NCBI GenBank assembly: GCA_947179155.2
Contig: OX359276.1
Coordinates: 43,238,192 to 43,302,191, forward strand
Reading direction: 5' to 3'
From: Hedera helix
Lineage: Eukaryota > Streptophyta > Magnoliopsida > Apiales > Araliaceae
Length of the DNA stretch: 64,000 nt
The notes under the pieces: generated by a model
The model's database searches: none
Seen by the model: the letters and a program-made list of their open reading frames with translations, nothing else
What the model was told of the DNA's origin: nothing
Shown here: positions 36,380 to 48,194 of the stretch, one piece after another
Layout of the letters: every line of letters starts with the position of its first letter
How positions within the stretch are numbered: the stretch's first letter is position 1
Program-made: the position numbers and the translations under genes

Positions 36380-38894
36380 GTTTAAATTATGCTATTACTA
36401 TAGGATCATTTATGAGAGACCTTAACATAATGCATGTTAAAAGACTACCTTAAACACAATACGTATCAAAAACTACACTCTGAAACTAATGAAACCAACC
36501 AATTAGATTCCAGTTCTGAAATGACTCAAAAACAATTATAAGTTTTCTGAAACAGATGAAACCAACCAAAGCATGGCAAAAACAATGCCATGGAACTTTG
36601 TGGATAATGGAATGATCAGATATCCATTCTTGTGATACTGCAGTAAATAAGATACATGAAAAAGCAGAAAAGAAAAAAATACAAAGTAATAAAGCAAATC
36701 TGTACCTGTGGTAAGCTAAAGACAGTGTTGGTCACCCACGATAGCTGAAAAATCACGTATTTGGTTAACCTAAGTAAAATAATCAGAAAACATAAAAGGT
36801 GAATGCATTAAGAATGATATCTTGTGTTAAATATTTTGGTAGTGAATAGTACCTGATCAATATTTTTATCACCTGCAGTAACAATAAGCACCCGTAATCC
36901 ATAAGTGTTCCATGTATAACTATGATAGATAGGCAAAACTCTAAACACAAGGAGAAAACTAACCATCAGAATTAGGAACATGTCAAAGAGCTTCATCTAC
37001 CATTTCTTTCACAGACTTCCCTTCTGTAAAATGCCAAAAATAGTATCAAATCATATCGATTGCACAAAAGAAGCATGGGTGCATAGAAGGGAAGATATAA
37101 CATGCCTATTATTATTTTTGTTCTACAGTTTCTTGCAAATTTCTCAATGAGCAAGGAAATCACAATTTGTACTTATGTTTTTAACTAATTGCATTGGTTA
37201 TACATCTACGATAAGTAGTATAACTTGCATATCGAGAATATTATATATACATATATGATATATGTACCTAATATATCCTTACTAATAATTAATGATAAGC
37301 TTTTAAAAAAACTGTAACTAATATACCATTTGACTTTTGTATTGAAAAAATTATTAGGCAATAAAACAATTAATTATATCAAGTGCAACAACGTCAGTTC
37401 TTCGGGAACTATTTAATTAAATAAGATTGTTGGTGAATATCAACAATTAGAACATCAATTTGTTGGGCTTCTCACTTATGAGATCTTATAATTCCCAATT
37501 GGATCCTTCAGTGAAATCTATATAAGGCCCTCGTGGATTCAACCAAGGATCAGAACTTAAACAACCTTGGGATCTGGTGGCTACCATGAATACTTCTTAA
37601 GTTCTTAACAACTATTATAGGAAGTTAATTTGAACTTACATAAAAAGTCACGTTGTATAAGCCATAGGAGCTTTGCCGGTTCAAAGGCAACATCTTGCCC
37701 CTACAACATCCACAATACAACCAATCATATGCATAGGAAAAAAAGGATATAACATACATCAGGAGAAAATATTGAGATGGGTCGAGACTTACCTTCACTC
37801 TGTTCATCACAAACAAAATTAAACGAAAACATGAAACAGGTCATTGTCAGGTTAAAACAGGGGGCTGAAAAGCCATTATGAAAATTATTATAACTGAATA
37901 TAAGCAAAAATTAATACGTTGATCAATCTCAGAAGTGCAAACCTTCCATAGAACTGTTCAGCAAGCTCAACTGCAAATGACAACAGAGATATGTCTGCTT
38001 CGCGAATCTGAACATGTAACATAGATCATACTAGTAATCCAAAAAGCCATGGGATGTAATGCAAGATCCAGTAAGGATGTGAAAGCTAATCCACATTCCA
38101 GCATAAACTACAGGTCCAGACCCTAATTTATTTGCAAAGGGCACACCTAAGGTTTGTCTGGCTTACTAACTTTATATGTCATCCCTCAAATACTGCCTAC
38201 TCTATGAAGTATTGATATTTGGGATGAAAAAGGGTCAGATGCTTCTTTCTTTACAAAGATTACTCCAAAGGACATGTCACATGGCAAAAATAACAAGCCT
38301 GAAAAAGAAAAAAAAAAGACCAACAGAAAAACATAGCGCATCTGCTATAGCCGTCTAGAATTTGAAATATAAATTATGTTTTTTCCATAAATATACAAGC
38401 AAGGTAAGAGATAAATCATCTCCCCATAACAGCCAGTAATAACTTAAAAGTCGGTCATTTATTTTAGGAAGATTCTAGGTACAAGTAGAGGTTGTTATGT
38501 TGTTTAAGAAGAATTTAACTACAAGTATTTGATGTAGTTCATGGGAAACATAAATGAACAGGTTTTTCTGGATTTTCTTTGGAGTTCAGTACCAAATAAA
38601 TGAAGCTGCAGCCTTTTCCGGAACTTACTTCAATTAAGTTCTTATCATAACTAACATAAACAAAACAACAAACAAACAGAAAATCATAAATTTTACTTGT
38701 TTGAGGACATTCAGGGATTGTGTGGAATTACTTAGTTGTTAATAACCACACCTTGAATCGTGGTTCACTGTTCTTCAAGGCAATGAAAATAGGTTGAAGC
38801 TCCTTTTTTCTTTTCTTTTTTGTCTGTTCATTAAATATTCCTATTAAAATAGGTTGGATCTCATTTTTTTTCTTTTTTGTTTGTTCATTAGGTA

Positions 38895-39172
38895 CTTCCT
38901 TTACCTTATTTTATACTCGGGTTTCACTTCGAATGTCAAGCTTCAAAACCATGTATGTGACAAGAAGTTTAAAACATGTTGTTGACAAATTTAGAAATGA
39001 TATTTTTCATATTTCTTTGTTAAAGTTACACTATAAATGCTAAAGAATTATTTAGAACAGAAAAAAAGTTGTATTACAAAATATTGCTTTGAAATGTAAT
39101 TTTTTAATGTCATAAAAAAACATGGCAGAAACATGGTTATGAACCATGATATCTAAAGTGGAACAGAGGGAG
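38895..39172. mobile_element. Stowaway MITE, 278 bp
   Basis: TA flanks (38893-38894, 39173-39174). Left end CTTCCTTTACCTTATTTTAT; right end, on the complementary strand, CTCCCTCTGTTCCACTTTAG. It lies in the GBP pseudogene intron between exons 39550 and 38007. Confidence 0.75.
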
Positions 39173-41248
39173 TAATTTTTACATCCCTTCTACCCCCATC
39201 ATATAAAACTGGTTTTCCTAGCATTGATACCTGATCAACCTTCAACACCTAACCATAAAACTAACAGCAAAATAATGTTTACCTTCCTTTTATTCCCATC
39301 GCAATCTCAAATTGAACCACAAATAATTCCTTCACAAGAGAATTTACATTTCACTGATATAATTATTTTACCAAGTACCAAAACAATATCAGCACTTAAT
39401 TTGAGTATATAGTTTATATTAACTTGGCCCAAAAAAATTATTTCTCTGCAAATGCATCCTATAGGAAATAGAAAGGGCAACATACATACATACATACATA
39501 TAAGGAAAGAAAGAGAAGGGGAGGCGGGGGGAGAGAGAGAGTAACAAACCGTCTCAGGAAAATTATAAACAAGCACAGAACTCAGAACAGTTGCCAGAGC
39601 AAATATCCTGCAATGACAGGAACCAGAAGGAGGATCCAATATTAAAAACCATACAGGCACAGTAAGACCATATATGGGATTTGAAGATCACCTGTCATCA
39701 TATACATTTGACTTCCCAATACTTTCAAATCCCTCTGTGTTAAGGTAAAAGACAGAAGTTTTTACTCCATCAATATCTAGCTCAATGGGAGTTCCCCATA
39801 CCCATATCCCTGTAAAGTAACAGAAAGGAAACTGTGAGTGATATCTAAAAATGGATGGCTGTGTAGATCCATGGCATCACGGAAATATCCCTGCATCTAC
39901 CTTTTGTTTTAGTGTCACGCATGCGCCCAACGCCAAAACCTGCAAAACTCAACATCAATGATAAAAAAAAAGTAGCATAAGGAATCAGATTATGTGAGAA
40001 ACTAGCAGTGACTAGTTCATTCGCAAAATAAGATAATAACATAGGATGAAGGCTGCACCTTCTTAACAATAAAGAGAGAGAAGCTGATTAAGCAGAAAAG
40101 ATTTTCCAGAGCGATATGGACCAATCACCTGGTAAGACACCCATAAAGATGGATTCAGAAAACACAGCCATAGAGCCTGTGCTACCCCAGGGGTCATGAG
40201 GGGGTGAAAGGGAATGACATTAATGCAGATAAAACCAAAAAAGCAACACAATTCTTACAGGGATTAATTAAGATGATAATACACTTCAATAATATTTATC
40301 CAAAAGTAGAGGGCCTGTTTAATGTAGTTTAAAACTGTTCCGTGTTCCTGATTTGAGAAACATGAAACACAGAAATCATTATCATCACCTGAGAAGAAAA
40401 TGTATAGTTTTCAGGAAACATAAATAGTGTTTACTAGTTTCCTTTTTGCTACAATTATTAGAAGCAGAATGAGTTTTCAAATATTTTAATTTCAAAAATG
40501 GATCAAAGCACGCAGAAACATTTTGCCAGAGAGAAATAAAAACTAACAAATCTTATTCTCTGATATTAAGCAAATATTAACTCATATAATATATAAATAT
40601 CTTTTGGAAATGATAAACATATAAACGCAACTAATAAATGCCAACGGATATAATTCTCAAGCTTACAACAACAGCTGCAATAGAGGTCGTCATCCTCTCA
40701 ATTGCTTCCAATCCAGCCCTGGAAAGGCAAAGTTTCGTATGACCAGGATCAGGTTCTACAACAGGAAACCTGCAAGAGAACAAAAAAATAGAACAGAATA
40801 GTATTTCCAAGATGATGCATATCCAAGTTGAGATTAACGATGCAAGACAAACATGTGGTCTTTGTAATTACGGTAAAACATGGTCCATATACAACATGTG
40901 AAACTGGGTTGAAACTAGAAATATAAAGTACGAAGCCAAAGAAATGCATAACATACGTGCATATATTTCTTGGGTAAGTGAATCACTTATAAAGAAAGGA
41001 CAACTAAATATTACAAAACTAAAGAGGCATATTTCCTGCCCAGAGAAATCCAAAAGCATACCAAAACAATAGATGAAGGCGGCATCCTTCCTATCACAGC
41101 TAAACTTCACCATAGCCCAACAACACGAGAAGAGGTATCAGAGAAAAACCTAAGGCCGAAAATTACAGACCAAGATTTACATGGGTCAGACTTCTTAATC
41201 CAAATAGGTATAACATCAATTTTCATCTAACCAAGTTTTACCATAATA

Positions 41249-41450
41249 GTCCCTCCACCCCATTTCATATTACAAAAAAAATTGACCCTTTTTTTGGCAT
41301 AGGTAATTTTGGTGCCCCTTATGCCTTTTGTACAAAAGTTTGCCCCCTTTTTGGCGTTTCTTAATGACACTTAATTTCTTATCAAAAAAGGATGAAAATC
41401 GTAAGCAGTTTAGATATGTGACGAGGAACAGGCAAAGAAGATATTCCGTC
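41249..41450. mobile_element. One-ended Stowaway-like remnant
   Basis: GTCCCTCCACCCCATTTCAT at 41249-41268 matches a Stowaway terminus, and CCCC/TTTTGGC-rich sequence follows. No matching right end was found. It lies in intron 1 of the GBP pseudogene. Confidence 0.3.
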
Positions 41451-42199
41451 ACGGTGGCTTCACTGAAAAGAAACTACTAAACGAGTTGAAGCGCCATCTA
41501 TGCTCTTTTGAATGGTCAACAGCCTTGGAGAAGATTCCTTCAATAATTTACCCCACTTTAATCATTTTTCCTAAGCACCTATCCCATATTTAAAAAATTA
41601 CTATCCTCTTAAAATGTAATGGTCATAAATACCACAAAATTAATTGGAGGCTGCGGTATGAAGAAAGGCCTCTATAAAAAGTTCTATATAGTTATAAGAA
41701 TTGTTGTAAAATAATTGAAAACCTACTAACAAGAATTTCATTTGCATTTTGATTTTACTTCACATCACCGTTTAAGAACTTGACAAATATAATTTCAATC
41801 TTTGTTCTAAATTCCAATCAAGCTTCAATAAAACCTATCAATATCCATCATGTAAACTTAAAAGTACAACTTTATCATCAATCAATACTAAAAGTCTAAA
41901 AAGATCATATCTTGCTGGAAATATCCAACAAAAGTTTTAAAAAAAATATATTGAAAGTAAAGCATTTAACAGCAAGATCTTCAAACGCCATAGTGAACCA
42001 GCGACAAATATTTCAACTCCGTATAGCAATCAATCATAAATCCATGCAATGAGTTCAAAAATCTCAATTCAATTTCATATGTGTATATTAAATTGAAACT
42101 GGCATACGCTTGACGGAGATTATCAACTGAAAAGGACCCAGATGGGAAAAAGCACATTAAAACCACAAAACAGCTCCCCCAACTTGAAATCTTCATCAT

Positions 42200-42770
42200 T
42201 GATCTCTTATTTTGCAAATGCCGTAAAGTTACAAGCAAGTCCACCAAGGTCGGACTTCGAGACCCATGGGAGATATAGGAAAGAAAAAGGCAAACGCCAT
42301 TGATAACGTTGAACAGAAGTGGGATCTCAAGACGCCATGGTCGAGTGTACAGGTTAAGTTGGACCTTACTTTCCTTTGATTTTGAGATTTGAGAAACCCC
42401 GACTACGGTGGAAAAACAGGGGATTCGTGCCCGCGAGAGAAGGAAGGTGAATCAGTTTAGAGAGAGAATAAAATTGTCAAAATATTCAACATCAAATTGA
42501 GTCTCGGAGAAAATGGCTTCAGGGGTATTTTTGTCAACAAATTAATGATCTTGTATTGTTTTTGGAGGAAGTCGTACGTGTTAATTTGTCATTGGTCAAG
42601 TAGCGCAGTTCAGCAGCTAACAGTAAATGGTCTGACCAGATTGACCCTAATTCCTAGCCTAATTTCTTTACTTGGCCATCATTTTATTTTTCTTGCTTTC
42701 ACCATGGATCACTATACATGTGGGACCTGTTTTGGTTCATGATACTCAGTTATTAAAGAAAAATTTTATG
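42200..42770. other. Upstream region of the GBP pseudogene
   Basis: The former promoter and leader of the GBP gene. It is less AT-rich between 42240 and 42700 than the DNA beyond. No other gene is supported. Confidence 0.4.
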
Positions 42771-43110
42771 GGAACAGGGGAAGTGGGACAGATCTAGCGA
42801 TTGGTTTATTTTATTTTTTATTTTATTTTTAATAATTATTAAAAAATAAGTTTAAATTTTTAAAATTAAATTTTTTATAGAATATAATAATTTAAGTGTG
42901 ATCTGAATATATATAAATAAAAAATAATATATAATCTATGAATATTATTTGTTTATATATATTTAAATCACTGTATTCTTTAAAAAAATTAATTCTAAAA
43001 ATTTGAACTTATTTTTTTTTTTTAGAAGCAAACTTATTTTTTTAAAATTATTTAAAAAAATTAAAAAAAAATTAACTAATCGCTAGACCAATTCCCCTTC
43101 TCCGGTACCC
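42771..43110. mobile_element. MITE with CTAGCGATTRGTT inverted ends
   Basis: Left end GGGAACAGGGGAAGTGGG, then ATCTAGCGATTGGTT. Right end, read on the opposite strand, GGGTACCGGAGAAGGGGAAT, then GTCTAGCGATTAGTT. The interior is AT-rich with a palindromic core (TTTAAGTGTGATCTGAATAT and ATATATTTAAATCACTGTAT) recalling the 30.2-kb element. The target duplication is unclear. Confidence 0.6.
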
Positions 43111-43236
43111 TTAAAAGTACTGGTTATTAAATATAGTAATATTTATCAAGTTTAATTTCAGTTTGTTCATATACTTTAAGTAATTAAATACATCACTTTT
43201 ATGCTTGTCACGTTCAAATTTAGTTTCTTTATAATA

Positions 43237-43457
43237 CGTAATATCTTTGTTTTAAATTATAAAATTATTATTAAATATAAAAAATTAATTTAAATTATTT
43301 TTAAAGTTAAAATTAATATAATTTATTTTAGATCATTTATAATGTTTATTATTATATTAATTAAAATTAAATAAATTTATATTAATTTTAAATTTAAAAA
43401 TATTTTAAATTAATTTTAAAAAATTAATAATAATTTTATAATATGAAATGTAGAGAG
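43237..43457. mobile_element. AT-rich MITE, 221 bp
   Basis: Flanked by TA (43235-43236 and 43458-43459). The ends are long inverted repeats: left TTTTAAATTATAAAATTATT, and right AATAATAATTTTATAATATG. Similar bodies occur near 3900, 12431, 13068 and 63772. Confidence 0.6.
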
Positions 43458-43762
43458 TATTTAAATCTGTCTTTAAGAAGTTAAACACCACGTCACCTCG
43501 TTTCACTTGCTATCTAATTTTTTTCTTTTAGAACCCATGACAAGGATCACGGAAATATATTAATAAGTAGAGTCGTACTGCACGTGGCGGACGTCGTAAA
43601 ATGTTTTAATTTTATATTTTTAGTTAGTATGAATTCGGAAATAAAAAAGTAGCCGTTACTAAGGTAGGTCTTTCTCTAACATTTGTTTTTAAGTAGAGGG
43701 CAGATAAGATTTGGTTTAGACTTTTGATCATAAAAGGGTAAAGACGATAATAGTATGTAGTT

Positions 43763-43852
43763 TTATTGTAAATCATAAGCATATTTGATATAGGATCAAG
43801 CAACTACGGTTGGCAATTGCTTTATTGTAAATCATAAGCATATTTGATATAA
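43763..43852. repeat. Short direct repeat TTTATTGTAAATCATAAGCA, two copies
   Basis: A unit of about 31 bases occurs at about 43762 and again at about 43821, separated by GATCAAGCAACTACGGTTGG and a few more bases. Confidence 0.8.
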
Positions 43853-43859
43853 CTACTGT

Positions 43860-44641
43860 AAAATAAATGTGATTTTGTGCGGTTTAAAATTTAAATTATA
43901 TATAAAATTATTTAAGTATGATTTGATAAATTTAAAATTATAAATAAAATTATTTGTGATTGGTGCGGTGAGATTTCGAAACGTGCAGTATGGTTTTATT
44001 TGGTACGATTTTGGATTCAAAACCAATTGAACATATATATACTAAAAAAGTATATTTTTTTATGAGAAAGAGAAAGTTGTGTTAGATTACAATTTAAAAA
44101 ATAAACCAAATTAAAGTGGAAGTACAAAAATACAAAAAATCCCATGAACCAAGTCTGCAATAAACACTCATTTGTAATAAACAAGTCTGTAATAAACACT
44201 CACTTGTAATAAACAAATCTGCAACAAACAAGTCTCCAATAAGAATTTATTTGCTAAAATATTAATTTGCCGAAAACCCAATAAAAAAAATTTAATAGTC
44301 AAATATTACATTACTAATTATAAATTAAAAAAATAGCTAATAAGAAATTATCAAAAATGGTCATTTTCATAAGTGAATCAGTTCTAATTTTTATAAATGG
44401 CCAAAACAACGTCATTCTGTCATACGTAACTTTAAAAATATACATAATAAACATTATTAGTGTTGTGCGATTTTGACGGTGCAGTAGACTGCATAACCTA
44501 AAACAAAATCGCAGATGCAGTTTCTCATCTCTCCTAAAAATATCATATACGCGGGAATTGTTGGTGCGGTTCTATTTGTGCAATTTGATATTAAAAAAAT
44601 TGTGATTTCGAGGTTAAATTTGATTTCTTGCTCAGCCCTAG
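43860..44641. mobile_element. Probable hAT remnant
   Basis: The right edge TTGCTCAGCCCTA (44629-44641) reads, on the other strand, TAGGGCTGAGCAA, a common hAT terminus. The interior has repeated GTGCGGT/TTTGTGCGG motifs. The left end and duplication were not found, so the left boundary is approximate. Confidence 0.35.
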
Positions 44642-44658
44642 ATATAAAATCACACAAC

Positions 44659-45175
44659 TAGAGTGACAATTCTGTCGTATTAGGTAAATTCGTATCATGA
44701 CAGGTTATAGGTATTATACTAAATAAGTGAATATTAACACTATCCGTTTTATTATTTGTGTTAAGATGCTTAACAATAATCTGTTTATTAATCATGCTAA
44801 CTTGTTGACCTGTTTACTACATTAATTAAAATTTTTAAATAAACATCATTCACTTATTTATTGAATAATAATATTATTTATTCATCACAATAATATTTAT
44901 TCCACAAAATGTAAGATAACATGCTTAAAAAAATAATTAAAAAAGTTAAAACTAAATATTTAAGATAAATTATAATGTTATATCATATTTATTTTTAAAT
45001 TATTTTAAATAACTTGTGTTAAGCATGTCAACTTGTTAATTATACGTGTTTGACCTATTTAATTTTTGTGTTAAATGTGTTTATCTGTTTATAACAAAAA
45101 AAATATTTATACTCAATACTAATTCTCTTATTTTATATCGTATTTGTGTAAAGTTATCGTATCGTGTTCACCCCA
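44659..45175. mobile_element. hAT-type element, 517 bp, with perfect 8-bp duplication
   Basis: CACACAAC occurs on both sides (44651-44658 and 45176-45183). Left end TAGAGTGACAATTCTG; right end, complement, TGGGGTGAACACGATACG, a weak inverted repeat sharing GTGA and a following C/A run. Subterminal TATCGTATCGTG and TTGTTGACCTG-type motifs are common in related elements. No coding capacity is seen. Confidence 0.6.
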
Positions 45176-45183
45176 CACACAAC

Positions 45184-46050
45184 TGGTTGGGCCAACTCTC
45201 TTAAGTTAAGCTCAAACTCAAAAGAGAGCCAACTTATCCCAATTGAATTAGTTTGAAGGTTAGCCCATTATATGAGACCAAACTAATGTGGGCTATTTGG
45301 AAAGTTGTTTTTCTTTTTTTCCATAAGTTTGAAAAGTTTGTTAAGATACAAGGGAGACAAAGGAAGGCCATACCAATACAGCTAAAAAATTCAAAGTTAT
45401 GATTAGAACTTGTAAAACGAAATAATGTTTTTTTTTTGAAATATGATATTTTGTTAGAGAGTCGCCGTAATGAATATAGCTTAATATATATAAAAGTTAT
45501 GATTAAACTAAGGATAGATGATTAGAATTTTTAAAAATACATTATAAGGCCTATATAAGGCACATTTTTGTATTGAAACAACAATTGAATATCAAAAGTT
45601 ATTTTCCAATTTATATTCTCTTCTTCTTTTCTTCCTAAATTTATCTAACGGACCGTTTGGTTAAACGAAATTATTTTGAATGAAATGAAATGATGGTTGA
45701 AATCATAATCAGATCATAATTGAATCGGAATCAGATATTTTATTCATACATTTGGTACGTTACTTAAAATGAAATGAAATAAAATATAATAATCAAAATG
45801 TCTCTAACTAACTAACTAACTAAGTATATATATAATAATCCAAAATAAGTATAGTACATATTAATATTACAATACTATATATAATATAATAATATTATAT
45901 ATTCATCTATAATATTATACTATTATTATAATATAATATAAAGTAAATATAATGTATACTAATACATATAATATTATATGTTATATTAGATATTCTATAT
46001 ATTTATGTATGTAATTATAATATAATATATAACGAATATAATACATTTAG

Positions 46051-46113
<63 letters not shown>

Positions 46114-47278
46114 AAGGGCATTTTTGTCTTAACATTTTTTTCTCATTCCTATACTAATTGAAATTGAATTTTTTTAGAAAGTAAGAAATCATGATTTTAA
46201 TATATTAAAAAAATAAAATTATATTAAAATAATTATTTCGTTCAAACTTAACTTAATAAATGTTGAAAACGAATTATTGAACGGAATGACCATTTATTTG
46301 CAGCCTCAATTCTTTGGTATCAAGCGGCCCACAAGTCTCGTTGAGAGACTATAAGCAGGCTTAACAACATTTACCTACAGTTCGTTGCGTCTTCTATGTA
46401 TTACTGAGATAAATAAACATATTTATGTTAACCAAACAAAAAGAAATTAGAAGTTAAATGTTTTCAAGGTGATTAAACATGGTATCGTAGCTCTCATTAA
46501 ATAAGATTTTAATATGCGGATTGCCAAGACTTAAATAAATATCATAATATTACAATTGATGATGCGTAATTTATTTATCGCAAAGGGTCATTGTAATATC
46601 ATCAATTTGCCACAATAATGGCAAATTAATTATAAATATCTCACGAAATTTTCTTAATTAAATATGACGTTAAAACTTACATAACCGCATGGATATTTGA
46701 TTCACAAAACTTGATAACATATTGTAAAAAAGAAAGATCATACTTAGTAAATTCATTTACATGACAAAATTCTCCCAATGTACCAGGTCAATACGATGGT
46801 GTATCATTAAAATTGTTTGAAAAATAATTTAGTCTTAATTAACGTGTAAATTGACTTAAGAATACCCTTAACCATTAAAAAATAAAAAATTAATGCATAT
46901 TCTTCAAATTTTAACAGTACATTAAGCTGGCAATGATTTGTTCAGCAACATAAATACACAAAAATTTTAGAACCTACTTTATCAGTTGTAGTTAATTATG
47001 AAATTTGTGGAGTAAATTTTTTTCATTTCAACGTAAATAAAATGCATAACATAAATGTATAATGTTTGGTAAAAATAGTATAATTATGTATAGCTCCCTT
47101 TAATTAAAAGAAGGATTCATATTTCCGTGTTCTAAAGATTCCCTGTGGTCTGGTGTGGGGTGGACGTGGAGCAGTGCTAGGCGGGGCACAACCTTTTACA
47201 GAGTTCATCAGAAATTACACAATGGGAACTTTTTCCCTTTCCTTGTTAAATTCGAGTGATTATTCTATGTTCTTGGAG
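45184..47278. other. AT-rich intergenic DNA with a long (AT)n repeat
   Basis: No gene is supported. A run of (AT)n lies at 46053-46108, with further TA-rich low-complexity DNA at 45810-46050. GGACCGTTTGGTTAAACGAA at 45651 and an approximate complement near 46228-46250 hint at another MITE, but the ends do not pair well. Confidence 0.4.
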
Positions 47279-47396
47279 TATGGATGAATAGTATGTCTCT
47301 CTCTCACATGAGAGTGGATTCTACGCGTTGTAGCACGGGTTCCACCGCGTGTGGAGTCCACCTTCATGTGAGAGGGGGACATACTATTCACCATGT
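47279..47396. repeat. Inverted repeat / hairpin, about 118 bp
   Basis: The left arm ATGGATGAATAGTATGTC, then TCTCTCTCACATGAGAGTGGA, pairs with the right arm TCCACCTTCATGTGAGAGGG, then GGACATACTATTCACCAT. About 40 bases of loop (TTCTACGCGTTG...CGTGTGGAG) separate them. It is either a very short MITE or a hairpin transcript source. Confidence 0.75.
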
Positions 47397-47532
47397 CTCA
47401 AAAGTATGGTATAATTTTTCGTTAAATTCCTACTCATACTAACATTAAAAAAATATAAAAAATCACACTCATGGTGAGTTGCAAATTCAATTGTCCTAGG
47501 AGACTTGCATCTATTAATAGACTCCAAAAGAA

Positions 47533-47650
47533 AAATCTAGCGACTTGGTCTACTGATTATCTTCGTCTCTTGTATACGAAGAAGGTGAGAGTTTAAATTT
47601 TTACGATGATAAAGTAATTTGTGTTAGTATAAATTCTGCACTTTAAAAAA
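47533..47650 (+). mobile_element. Possible tRNA-derived SINE fragment
   Basis: ATCTAGCGACTTGGTCTACT followed by GGTGAGAGTTTAAATTTTTA is spaced like the A and B boxes of a degenerate RNA polymerase III promoter, as in tRNA-derived SINEs. The B box (GGTTCRANTCC consensus) is poorly kept. Confidence 0.3.
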
Positions 47651-48194
47651 ATAAAAGGAATTGCTAAGAACTAACTCCAAGCAATCAAAAACTACCAATT
47701 CCATCAAGGAGTGAATGATCAGAATACGGCAGCCGCAGGGTCGAGAAAATAATTCTATATGCATTGATCCGGTCCGGTTGTAGGTGGTGACCGACTGTGT
47801 GCACTGAATGAGAGAATAGTATAAAACTCACGTATTATTTTCAAACAACTATAAAAAACTAAGAAAAAGGTACTAATCAAACAATGAAGTTAGCTTTTGT
47901 CTTAGCTCTCTCATCCGAAAGAGCCAAAAAAAATTATTTATTGATTTATAGTATCGTATATTAGTACGTTGCTGGGGCGCCCTTACATTAAAAAGACAAG
48001 GGGATGGATGAATAACACAAAGGTTATTCTACCGTATATTCGTACTGGTATATATAATAACTATTCTTGATTTTCCGGTACTACTAAAAAAAACCAGAAA
48101 ACCTCCCAAAAACAGATTAAAAATGGGATTTATTTTTTTATTTTTTATATCAAGTATTAACCCAACAAAAAAATAAAAGCAAAAAAACAAAACT
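47651..48194. other. 3' flank of the DUF506 gene
   Basis: AT-rich, no coding region supported. The part next to 48195 is the 3' untranslated region. Confidence 0.4.

Larger units (their letters stand above)
32230..42199 (-). pseudogene. Decayed guanylate-binding protein (GBP/atlastin-like GTPase) gene
   Basis: About 17 exons of a plant GBP-family GTPase can be traced: 42199-42108 (signal-like N-terminus), 40769-40667, 40128-40059 (P-loop GPYRSGKSFLLNQLL), 39939-39901 (RMRDTKTKG), 39809-39692, 39607-39550, 38007-37943, a 7-nt microexon 37799-37793, 37700-37640, 37023-36964, 36872-36853, 36769-36706, 35308-35141, 33903-33646, 33584 to about 33380, 33028-32757 (hydrophobic helices), and a last exon to 32230. 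Where I expect an intact protein, conserved codons are stops: TAA 40065-40063 right after the P-loop exon's Cys, TAA across the 37640/37023 junction, TGA 36985-36983, TAA 33434-33432 and TAA 32992-32990. Exon 36769-36706 is 64 nt, out of frame, and the last exon shifts frame. The family is membrane-anchored dynamin-like GTPases. Splice sites remain mostly intact, so decay is recent. A full-length copy may exist elsewhere. Confidence 0.88.

Noticed and set aside
45651..46250. MITE suggested by GTTTGGTTAAACGAA and its rough complement
   Set aside because: Ends do not pair over more than a few bases and no target duplication was found.
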